Shown piece after piece: positions 16,119 through 25,200 of a stretch of 43,991 bases of DNA. How positions within the stretch are numbered: the first letter of the stretch is position 1; each line of letters begins with the position of its first letter. Position numbers and translations under genes: made by a program. The stretch is from an uncultured Clostridia bacterium. Lineage in GTDB: Bacteria; Bacillota; Clostridia; TANB77; CAG-508. The DNA is taken from positions 1-43,991 of the forward strand of contig CANQEX010000003.1 in assembly GCA_947596225.1 (NCBI GenBank), in the 5' to 3' direction. The notes under the pieces were generated by a model. That model was given only the letters and a program-made list of their open reading frames with translations, had not been told where the DNA came from and ran no database searches.

Positions 16119-17462
16119 TTAAACTGTTAATGTACCACCTGGCGTATCTAAAATAACCAATATATCTTCTTCTTTTCCTGTTTCAACATTTATATATACT
16201 AGAAATTCTTTATCTTGAACTTTTCCTTTAAATTCATAACAAAAAATTTCTGTTTTCCATTCAGTTGGTATTATAGCTAATTTTTCTGAATTAATTTGTA
16301 ATTTACTATTTAAACTTGCTCTTGCTTCATCAATAGAAACTTTAGGATTTTTATATTGTCTATTTGTATGTGAATTCAAATATCCTGATGTTTCAATTCC
16401 TAAAATTTCACCATTATCCAATGCAATTCTTACTTTTATTAAATCTGGATAAACTATTACTCCATTATCATTATAAGCATAATTTACTGTTACAACATTT
16501 GCTTGTTTTATAAAATATGTTTCCTGCATATTAGAAAAGCCTCTATCTGATAAATATTTTTTACCTATCTCATTTGCCTCTTCTTGACTCATTTTTTCTT
16601 CTTTTACTTCTCTATCTAAAGAAGTTTCAACAACATGTCCACCTTTTTTTGAAATCATAATACTATATTTTTCTTGTTTATCTTTTAATTTAACAGAAAA
16701 ATCATATGATGGAATATTTGCATTTTCAATAAATCCATTACTATCTATATTTTCTATATTATCATTACCAAAAAAATCTCTTACCTTATTTTTTGCTTGT
16801 TCTTCATCAATATCATTCCCTGTTAAACCTAATTTTTCTGTTTTATTAACATGATCTGAATAAGCACCATCATAAATTAATCCTTCATAATCATTTAAAT
16901 TTCCATCAATATTAGAAAATATATTTACATTATCAACTGATTGAGCAAATTGAGTGTTTCCATTTGTATTCAAACTTTCCCAATTTATTTCTCCACTGTA
17001 TAATTCATCTGATAGTTGATTTAATGTGTTTTCTAAGCTCACACTATAATTATATATTGATTCCAAATTTTGAAAATCCTCATCTGTTAATTGCTCACCA
17101 TTTATATTTTTTGTTGATAAGGAATAAGCATAATCACTAACTTGATTTAAAAATTTAGCCGTTTGTGATAATCCATCATCTTGTAGCGGAATTCTTGATA
17201 AATAAACCATTGCTAAATTTGAATCTCTCCAAACTTGTGTTAAGGTCTGAGCTGCATGTTCTGAGCTTTTTGATATCATAGATTTTGCTAAATAATTTTC
17301 TACACTATTTACATAATTTACTAAATTACTAAGTGCTTCTGTGTAATTATTATTATTCAAATTGTTATATTTTTCTCTTAAACTAAAAGCATAATATCCT
17401 GTTATAGCAGTAAGAACTAATAAAACTACTATACACGCAATTAAAAAATTCTTGTTATTCAT
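16119..17462 (-). CDS. ypeB: Germination protein YpeB
   Basis: YpeB is a spore inner-membrane protein needed to place and protect the cortex-lytic enzyme SleB. The product is 447 residues, the usual size. A signal-anchor helix occupies about 5-27. An all-helical N-terminal domain (about 35-180) carries the recognisable HAAQTLTQVWRDSNLAMVYLSRIPL region. The C-terminal half contains YPEB/PepSY-type repeats (for example MSQEEANEIGKKYLSDRGF). AAAGGAG precedes the ATG. sleB, its usual operon partner, is not beside it. Expression in the forespore would be expected, but I could not identify a convincing sigma-G promoter. Confidence 0.9.
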   Translation of the reverse strand: MNNKNFLIACIVVLLVLTAITGYYAFSLREKYNNLNNNNYTEALSNLVNYVNSVENYLAKSMISKSSEHAAQTLTQVWRDSNLAMVYLSRIPLQDDGLSQTAKFLNQVSDYAYSLSTKNINGEQLTDEDFQNLESIYNYSVSLENTLNQLSDELYSGEINWESLNTNGNTQFAQSVDNVNIFSNIDGNLNDYEGLIYDGAYSDHVNKTEKLGLTGNDIDEEQAKNKVRDFFGNDNIENIDSNGFIENANIPSYDFSVKLKDKQEKYSIMISKKGGHVVETSLDREVKEEKMSQEEANEIGKKYLSDRGFSNMQETYFIKQANVVTVNYAYNDNGVIVYPDLIKVRIALDNGEILGIETSGYLNSHTNRQYKNPKVSIDEARASLNSKLQINSEKLAIIPTEWKTEIFCYEFKGKVQDKEFLVYINVETGKEEDILVILDTPGGTLTV

Positions 17463-17536
17463 TTCTTCTCCTTTTCCATTTTTTTCTTATTATTTCCTTA
17501 ATTTTGATATTTATTCTCTATAACAGGTTGTATTTA

Positions 17537-17565
17537 TTGTTATTTTTTTATTTAAGTGATATAAT
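17537..17565 (+). promoter_or_regulatory. Promoter of the glycosyltransferase-NUDIX gene
   Basis: TTGTTA (17537-17542), a 17-base spacer and TATAAT (17560-17565) lie 31 bases before the start codon. Confidence 0.7.
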
Positions 17566-17595
17566 TTTAAAAACAGATTTCGAAAGGAAAAAATC

Positions 17596-19146
17596 ATGAA
17601 AAAAATATTAATATTTTATGGTTCTTATGGTGGAGGTCATCTTTCAGCAGCCAAAACAATATCTTCTTATTTTGAAGAAAACTACAAAGAAGATATTCAA
17701 GTAGAAATTGTAGACTGTATAGAATACATAAACAAATACATAAATAAAGTATCTACAGAAGCCTATAAAGAACTTGCAAAAAAAGCACCTTGGGTTTGGA
17801 AACATGTATATAAAAATTCTCAAAATGGTCCTCTTTCTCAAATAAGTACTACTACAAATAAATTAATGTCTCATAAATTAAACTTACTTTTACAAGAGTT
17901 TAAACCAGATTTAATTATTTCAACACATCCTTTTGCTACTCAAATGTGTGCTATTCTTAAAAAAAGAAATAAAATAGACTGTAAATTAGCCACAATACTT
18001 ACAGATTATCATATTCATGCACAATGGTTGGTTTCTTATGAATATGTAGATTATTTCTTTGTTGCAAATGAACAAATGAAAAAAGATATGATTGCAGAAG
18101 GAGTATTTGATCAAAAAATTTTTGTAACAGGAATTCCAGTTTCTGAAAGATTTTTAGCTAATTTTAATAGAGAAAAAATATGTGAAGAATTTGAACTTTC
18201 TCCTAATAAAAAAACTATTTTATTTTTTGCTGGTGGTGAATTTGGTTTAGGTAGAAATAATACTTTTATGGTTTTAAAAGTGTTAATTAGATTATTTAAA
18301 GATTTACAAGTTGTAGCAATTTCTGGAAAAAACAAAAAAATGTATACACAATTTAATGAGCTAGTTCAAAATACAAATTCTGAAGACCGTATAAAAATTT
18401 TAGAATATACAGACAAGGTCCCAGAACTAATGCATATTTCAGAATGTGTTATAACTAAAGCAGGTGGTCTTACAATAACTGAATGTTTAGCTTCAAATCT
18501 TCCTATAATTATAATAAATCCTATACCTGGTCAAGAAGAAGAAAATGCTGAATTTCTAGTAAATAATGATGTTGCTTATTGGATAAAAAAAGGAGATAGT
18601 ATTGCAAGAATTTTAAAAAATCTTACAAAAAATCCTGAAACTCTTACACTTATGAAAGAAAATTCAAAAGTATTATCTAAACCAAATGCAACTGAAGATA
18701 TATGTAAAATACTTGTTAATGAATTTGAAGAATTAAATAATATTCCTAATAAAATAATTGTTAGTTCTCTTATAAAATGTAATAACAAATATTTATTTAT
18801 AAAACAAAATAAAATAGGAGGTGCTTATCCTAATACTTTACATTTAGTAGGTGGCGGATTAGAAATTAATGAAACTCCTGAAGAAGCAATAAAAAGAGAA
18901 ATTATGGAAGAAGTAAATATAAAAGTTGAAAGTGTAACTCCTTTTGACTTTGATAGCGATATTATAATGTATAAAGGCAAAAAAACACAAATGATATTTC
19001 TAAGATATGTTACTGAAGTTAAAAACTTTGATGCTAAACCATCTTCTGATGCTAAAGAAATATTATGGCTTTCAAAAGAAGAATTGTTAAATTATAATCA
19101 TAATGAACCATCATTAAGATTTTTGAAAAAATTAGATTTAATATAA
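17596..19146 (+). CDS. MGDG-synthase/UgtP-like glycosyltransferase fused to a NUDIX hydrolase domain
   Basis: The product is 516 residues. Residues 1-170 match the MGDG-synthase N-domain, with GSYGGGHLSAA near 9-19 and STHPFATQM. Residues 195-365 are the GT28-type nucleotide-sugar domain (FFAGGEFGLG, KAGGLTITECLA, PGQEEENAEFL). This family adds hexose to diacylglycerol or related acceptors at the membrane. Residues 385-510 are a NUDIX domain. Its box (about 421-443) fits G-x5-E-x7-RE-U-x-EE with REIMEE, but Asn replaces the usual second Gly. The catalytic Glu residues are intact, so hydrolysis of a nucleotide derivative is plausible. Cleavage of a nucleotide-sugar or by-product is speculation. 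It is a single-gene unit with its own promoter. Confidence 0.87.
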   Translation: MKKILIFYGSYGGGHLSAAKTISSYFEENYKEDIQVEIVDCIEYINKYINKVSTEAYKELAKKAPWVWKHVYKNSQNGPLSQISTTTNKLMSHKLNLLLQEFKPDLIISTHPFATQMCAILKKRNKIDCKLATILTDYHIHAQWLVSYEYVDYFFVANEQMKKDMIAEGVFDQKIFVTGIPVSERFLANFNREKICEEFELSPNKKTILFFAGGEFGLGRNNTFMVLKVLIRLFKDLQVVAISGKNKKMYTQFNELVQNTNSEDRIKILEYTDKVPELMHISECVITKAGGLTITECLASNLPIIIINPIPGQEEENAEFLVNNDVAYWIKKGDSIARILKNLTKNPETLTLMKENSKVLSKPNATEDICKILVNEFEELNNIPNKIIVSSLIKCNNKYLFIKQNKIGGAYPNTLHLVGGGLEINETPEEAIKREIMEEVNIKVESVTPFDFDSDIIMYKGKKTQMIFLRYVTEVKNFDAKPSSDAKEILWLSKEELLNYNHNEPSLRFLKKLDLI

Positions 19147-19157
19147 TTTACATAAAT

Positions 19158-19186
19158 TTGACAAAGCTGTTTTTTTTATGTATACT
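19158..19186 (+). promoter_or_regulatory. Strong promoter of the gene at 19230
   Basis: TTGACA (19158-19163), a 17-base spacer and TATACT (19181-19186) match 11 of 12 consensus positions. Confidence 0.75.
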
Positions 19187-19229
19187 ATTATTAGCACTAT
19201 CAAACTTTAAATTAGAAAGGGGTTAAAAT

Positions 19230-19580
19230 ATGAACTACTATGTATTGCCTGTAACAGCTGAAAATATTATCAAAGAACCAGAAGATGGTGGTTGTATGCA
19301 CTTCATAGCAAAAGGGTTATTTTCTCGTATTCTTCGGATAAGACCTAGAGCTGTGAAATTTGTTGATAATAGCAAATTACCTACCTTTGCTGTTATATCA
19401 AAAAACGGCGGTTATATAAATTGTTTGTTTGTTTTTGCATACACTCATGGAAATCCAGCAATTTGTAGGGCTGATGGTTCATTGATTGTAAAAGACCATT
19501 GGACCAACATTAGTAAGTTAATCAGGGAAAACAGAAAAATTATTGAACAACTTTCTCCTGATAACTATGTTAAGTTTTAA
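19230..19580 (+). CDS. Unknown 116-residue soluble protein, probably acquired
   Basis: I do not recognise this protein. It has 116 residues, no signal peptide and no membrane helix. It contains two Cys (CMHF near 22, CLFVF near 66, plus one near 78), a basic patch around residues 31-40 (SRILRIRPRAVKF) and a helical C-terminus (ISKLIRENRKIIEQL). GAAAGGGG precedes the ATG. It has its own near-consensus promoter and a 15-bp-stem terminator, making a complete single-gene cassette inserted between opposed genes. Its codon use is atypical here: CGT and CGG for arginine, GGC for glycine, AAC for asparagine. That resembles the gene at 927 and suggests transfer. Confidence 0.65.
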   Translation: MNYYVLPVTAENIIKEPEDGGCMHFIAKGLFSRILRIRPRAVKFVDNSKLPTFAVISKNGGYINCLFVFAYTHGNPAICRADGSLIVKDHWTNISKLIRENRKIIEQLSPDNYVKF

Positions 19581-19584
19581 TCCA

Positions 19585-19617
19585 GAAAGCCGATTGGAAT
19601 ACTTCCAATCGGCTTTC
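19585..19617 (+). terminator. Strong terminator after the 116-residue gene
   Basis: GAAAGCCGATTGGAA (19585-19599) and its exact reverse complement (19603-19617) form a 15-bp stem with a 3-base loop. A T-rich tract follows at 19622-19630. It is GC-richer than nearby terminators and overlaps the downstream side of spoIIE. Confidence 0.9.
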
Positions 19618-19625
19618 ATACTTTT

Positions 19626-22043
19626 TTATTTTCTTTTTATTATTTTACTTACTATAACTGTCATATCATCTCTTACTGCACCATAATTATTATCTATTGC
19701 TTCTGCAATAATTAAATCTGCTATTTTTTGAACATTATTTGTACTAATATTTCTAAGAAAATCTTCTATCCAATCTTTTTGTGAATCTTCTTTAGAATCT
19801 AATATTCCATCTGAACACATTACAATAATATCTGCATCTTGAATATCTATAGTTTCACTTTGTAATTCAACATTATTTACAATTCCAACTGGCAAATTTT
19901 CTGATTTTACTTTTTTTATACTCTTTTTATTTTTTATATAAGTATTACAAGCACCATTTTTTAATATTTCCATTTTTCCAGAATATAAGTCTAATATTGT
20001 TGCATCTAAACTTGAATATCTATCTGATGTTCCTAGTAAATTAATTCTAGAATTAATCATTGCTATTGATTGTTCTTTATCAAACCCTGCTGATAACATT
20101 TGTTTAATTAATCTTAGAGTAATTTTACTACATTCTCTAGCTTTTGCACCACTTCCCATTCCATCTGCTATTGCTAACAAATATTTTCCATCAGCTAATT
20201 TTATTTGCAAACTACAATCTCCAGAAACTTCACTATTATCTTTAGTTACTTTAGAACTTCCAACTTGTAATACAAATTTATCTTCACTTGAATATACTTG
20301 ATAATATTCCTCATTTTCTTCATCAATTCTATCTCTTTGAAGAACTAACTTTGTTCCAATACTTTTAGATATTATATCAGCTATATTTGTAATAATTTCT
20401 TTTTCTCTTATTCTTGAATCATTATAATTAAGTTTTAACTCAACTATATATTTATTATTTTTTAATTGCTTTATAGAACAATTTTCAATATTGAAATTTT
20501 TGCTTTTTAATAAAAGTTGTATTTCCTGTTCTTTTTTTTCAAATTTGCTTATTTTTTTCTCTTTAATTTCCTCTACACATTTATCTATTACTTTTGTTAC
20601 AGTTTTTAAACTTTCATTTATTGCCTGCATACTATTTTTTCGTTCTTGCTGTTTTGCTTTATTTATTTGAAAAATTTTTAAAGTTCTATTTGCAATTTTT
20701 ACAACTTCCTGTAAATCATTTCTTATATTATCATCCTTCATAATAACGTAATTATTATGTTGTTTTAAAATTTCTATTAAATCTTTATCTAAAATAATAT
20801 CATTTTCTTTTAATACCATACAAATATCTCTTGCAATATTATTTTCTTCATATGATATTTCATCATAAAAAATATTTTGTTTTATATCTTCTATATTATC
20901 TAAAAATTCTTGAATTAAATTTTCTCTATCTAATAATTCATCTTTATCAACTGATTTAGATAATTCATTAAACATATCTGAAATTGTTTTTAATTTTTCA
21001 GATACAACTTCATTTGTACCATTTAATCTTTTATCACCAAAATCATCTATTAATTTATTTTTTCCTAATAAATCTTCAACTTCAAGATTTACTCTGCCTG
21101 GCACTAATAATAAACCTATTGAAGCAATAAATATTTCTCTAAAATAAATTACCATAGTAGAAGCTCCTCTTACCCAATATGTAAGAATTGCATTACCTAA
21201 TAGAAAACCAATTATAACTCCAATTTTTCCAAACTTATTTAACGCACCAGATAATGCTCCTGAAATTGCAAACATTGTGATTTGAACAAAGCTTGTACCA
21301 TCTACAAAACTAGTAGCAAGTCCAACTGAAATTCCAGTAACAGCTCCAACAAGAATTCCATTTTTCCATCCTAAAATCATTATCATAAAAATAATTATTA
21401 TATTACTTAAATTTAAAGAAAAAATATTTATATTATTAAAAGCTGTACTAGCAAGAGAAATAATAATAACACCTGCAATTAATTCCTCAACAGTAAATGC
21501 TTTTTTTATATTGAATTCTTTAATAAAATTTAAACCATTTACAAAAATTTTATAAAAAACATATAAAATTGAAGAACTTATAATTCCCATAAATACATCA
21601 TATATTAAAAATACACCAACAAAACTTTTTATTATAGAAACTATAAAAGATGCAAAAAATAATTTTCCACCTGTTTTTATTATTTCATTTCTCTCTTCTA
21701 CTGCAACTTTCGCTCTAAATAAAAGCACTAGAACAAAATATATAATTGATGTAAATACAAAATTTTGTAGACTAGCAAGTCCATTTCCAACGCAAGTTCC
21801 TATAAGAGCCATTATAAAAACACCTATAATTGGAACTGTTTCTCCAACACAACCAGCAACCATAGCTAGTCCAAAAGGAGCTATATTTTCTTTTATAGAC
21901 AAAGTAGATACTAAAAAAGTTAAGATATATATAATTACATTTTGATATTTAAAAATTTCTTTTAATCTATAAATAACATTACTAGAACTTTCTTCTCTAA
22001 CTTCTTCATTATGATTTTCCATATCTGCAACATTTTGAAACAT
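19626..22043 (-). CDS. spoIIE: Stage II sporulation protein E (SpoIIE phosphatase)
   Basis: SpoIIE dephosphorylates SpoIIAA in the forespore to activate sigma-F and also acts at the polar septum. The product is 805 residues, close to the usual length. About ten membrane helices lie at residues 30-325. A Glu/Lys/Asn-rich helical regulatory region covers 330-585. A PP2C-type domain covers 590-800, with the metal-binding LAIADGMGSGAKA near 625, IVMCSDGILDSKE near 755 and a final RDDMTVIV. GAGAGGTGG precedes the ATG. A partial Spo0A box (TTTGTCATA, 22101-22109; 7 of 9) lies upstream, which fits known Spo0A control, but it is weak evidence. Confidence 0.96.
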   Translation of the reverse strand: MFQNVADMENHNEEVREESSSNVIYRLKEIFKYQNVIIYILTFLVSTLSIKENIAPFGLAMVAGCVGETVPIIGVFIMALIGTCVGNGLASLQNFVFTSIIYFVLVLLFRAKVAVEERNEIIKTGGKLFFASFIVSIIKSFVGVFLIYDVFMGIISSSILYVFYKIFVNGLNFIKEFNIKKAFTVEELIAGVIIISLASTAFNNINIFSLNLSNIIIIFMIMILGWKNGILVGAVTGISVGLATSFVDGTSFVQITMFAISGALSGALNKFGKIGVIIGFLLGNAILTYWVRGASTMVIYFREIFIASIGLLLVPGRVNLEVEDLLGKNKLIDDFGDKRLNGTNEVVSEKLKTISDMFNELSKSVDKDELLDRENLIQEFLDNIEDIKQNIFYDEISYEENNIARDICMVLKENDIILDKDLIEILKQHNNYVIMKDDNIRNDLQEVVKIANRTLKIFQINKAKQQERKNSMQAINESLKTVTKVIDKCVEEIKEKKISKFEKKEQEIQLLLKSKNFNIENCSIKQLKNNKYIVELKLNYNDSRIREKEIITNIADIISKSIGTKLVLQRDRIDEENEEYYQVYSSEDKFVLQVGSSKVTKDNSEVSGDCSLQIKLADGKYLLAIADGMGSGAKARECSKITLRLIKQMLSAGFDKEQSIAMINSRINLLGTSDRYSSLDATILDLYSGKMEILKNGACNTYIKNKKSIKKVKSENLPVGIVNNVELQSETIDIQDADIIVMCSDGILDSKEDSQKDWIEDFLRNISTNNVQKIADLIIAEAIDNNYGAVRDDMTVIVSKIIKRK

Positions 22044-22211
22044 CCTTAACCACCTCTCACCTTTTATATATTAATATTAAATCATAATATTTTAAAATTT
22101 TTTGTCATATTAAACTAAAATATATAAAAAGTTATTTACAATTTGTGATAATTTTTATTTATTTTATTACATTTAATTCAAAAAGACAAGTATTTCTACC
22201 AAAAAGACTAA

Positions 22212-22248
22212 AAAAAGAAAAGCTTCTTAATTCGAAGCTTTTCTTTTT
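22212..22248 (-). terminator. Terminator of the giant surface-protein operon
   Basis: AAAAAGAAAAGCTTC (22212-22226) and GAAGCTTTTCTTTTT (22234-22248) form a 15-bp stem whose A/T ends act as the T tract. It lies 3 bases past the stop codon at 22252. Confidence 0.88.
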
Positions 22249-22251
22249 ATA

Positions 22252-25200
22252 TTATAAAACTTTTTTCTTAATAATTATAATTCCTGCTACAATTACTGTA
22301 AGAGCTATTGCTACAACTATTAATACTTGCATTATTATTACATTTCCTGATTCTAAACCAGTTGGTGGTGTAAATGTTACAATCTCTGTTGCACTTGAAT
22401 CTCTTTCTTTAAGTGCAGTTATAAATTCACCATCTTTTGGTTTAGCATTACCAGGAATAGAAATTGTATCTCTTCTACCTACTGAGTTTTCATATTTTAC
22501 AATTTCAGCTAAGTTATCATATGTTAAATTATTTGCATCTTCTTGTGCAGATACTGTTTTTGTTACAGTTAATGTTATATCTGCCTTACTATTAGCTGCA
22601 TCAACTGAATAAGGAACTAAAGGTTTTTCAAAATCTTCATTCTGTTCTGAATCTACACTTAATGCTAAATTATTTCTTTGTGTAGTTTTATAAGTATAAT
22701 TATTTGCATCTAATATTTTATATTGTGGAATAGCTGTAATATCTAATAATCTTTGTGATTTATATCCATTTCCAGCAAGCTCTGTTACATTTGTATTTCT
22801 CCATGTATGATTATCTTCATTATTATACTCTGCAGAGAATACACCATTATTATCTATATATTCAACAAGTTGACGAACTTTTGTAGTAACAGGTACATCT
22901 TCAGTTGAATCTCCTGTATAATATGAATTTCCTAAATAAGTACCATATACATAATTTTCTGTTTGCATTTCTTCTTTAGATTGTTTAGCTAAACCTAGTA
23001 TTTGTTGTTTTACAGTTCCACTACTATCTGCTTTAATTTCATCCAATTTTACACTTGTATAATCTTTTTCACTTACATTTAATGCTGTAAGTTTATAATT
23101 GATTTCAATTGTTGTTCCTTGAAGAATTGTATCATCAACATTTATAAATCTAAAGTTTTTAGTACCATCATTTTCATTCTCAGTTTTATTTAATGCTTGC
23201 ATTACATCTGTTCCTATTGAAGAACTATTTAATTCAACCTTTGCTACTAAATATCTATTAGATCCTAATTTATCAATTACTACACAGTCTGATGGTTCTC
23301 CTAATGGTGAAAATTTTTCATCATAAGTAATATCATATTTTGCATCAAATATTACATTTCCATCATTTGTAGTTAATTTAATTGAACTAATTTCTTTATC
23401 TAATACAATTTTGTTTTCAGGTCTTTCAATTAACCCACAATTTTCTTCATAAGATATTTTATCATCAGTTACATTTTTATCGAAAACAATTTTGTCAGTA
23501 TCAGCAAACATATAGTAATCTTCATATAATTGTGAACGGAAATCATCTTTATTATTTGCTGTATGTAATACATTTGCATTACTATTTGTAATAGTTTGTG
23601 AATTTGCAATTACCTCTAATCTTCTTGCTTCATTATCTCTAGCATCTGAATCAAGTTTATTTGGATCAGCTTGATAAATTGTTGTTTTATAATCTTGACC
23701 ATTATATACTGCTGGTGTTTTTCCTACTTCATCTTTGTCATAATTTGCTGTTAGAATATTTTCATCATTACTATAATTGTTTCCATCAACATTTAAAGCC
23801 TTAGGAGCAGTTGTAATATTCAAATTATCATTTAAATCAGTTTTATCATTTCCATATACAAATCTTACTACATAATTTCCTAAAGGAACTCCTTGGAATT
23901 TATAAGATCCTATATTTCCATCACTTGGATTGCTAATTGTTTCTATTGTACTATCAAAACCAGTTACATCTTTTATTGATTCTCCACCTAAACAATTTAA
24001 TGATTCGTTTGTTGGCCATAAGAAATCATATTCTTTGTCATCTATTTTTATTTTTTCAACAAGTTGAGTTGTTAAACCACCTATAAAAGCTTCATCATCA
24101 TCTTTTACACCATTTCCTATAGCTGTATCATCATTTGCTTTATCTTCCCATACTTTACCTACAACTTCTCTTCCTTGATCTTTAAGATTTATTACTAATA
24201 CTGGTGCTGAATCTGTATCATCTTCATACCATGATTTTTGGTTATAATCACTAATATTAAAGTTTGCTGGAGCTGAGTCTTTATCAACTTTACCAGCTAC
24301 AGATCCATCTTGGTTGTAAGTTGAATAACTAGCAATTTCTGCAACATTTGATTTTTGTCCTTTAATTAATGTATCTCTAATACCATCTATTGTTGCTTTT
24401 TGTACTTTAAATGTTATCATTATTTCAGCTTTTTCTCCACTAGCTAAACTAACATTTAAGTTATCAATTACTAATTTATTGTAGCGAACTCCATCAGAAC
24501 TTAATATATTTTTCTCTGTTACTTTACCACTAATAGCATTACCATTTAATTCTATTTTTGTTGGTTCGCTAAAAGAACTATCAAAGTAATCATTTATAGA
24601 TCTTATTGTTTCTTTATATGAAGTTGACTCATTATAAAGTACAACTTTATAATTTAACTCTACTTCCATTTCATTAGTTATACCAGTTTCTGCTAATTTT
24701 TCATATAGGTTTGGACCTAAGTTTGATAAATACATCTCAGCTCTATAGTAATAATCTGTACTATATAAATCTAATGGATATGTACCTATAGTTTCAGCAT
24801 TTCTTGATATTTCAAAAGTATATGCATCTCCGTTTTGGTCTGCTAATTTATCTTTCAATGTTCCAAACTTACGATTAAATTCTTGATTTGTTTCTGTTCC
24901 CTTTACAGATACTTTAGCTGAATATAAATCTTTTGCAAGACCAACATCTGCATCAGGTCTTCTAACTAAACCTAAATTAATATGCAAACAATAATCATAT
25001 ATTGCTTCATAAACATAGGCATGTTCTTGACCTAACTCTGTAATTTCTGTATCTTCAGATTTAAGAGCATATCTATCAGCATTATTATCAAATGGGAATG
25101 TTAATCCACCTATAGAAGTTCTAGCTTCTGTTTTAAATAAATCTTTTGCTGTACCATCACTATTTGTTGTTATTAATTTAGAAATTGCTTTTGCATTCTC

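Noticed and set aside
22101..22109. Spo0A box upstream of spoIIE
   Set aside because: Only 7 of 9 positions match, so I mention it in the gene entry but do not list it as a site.
22145..22612. 155-residue plus-strand reading frame
   Set aside because: It overlaps the terminator and the 3' end of the giant gene on the other strand and has no good start signal.
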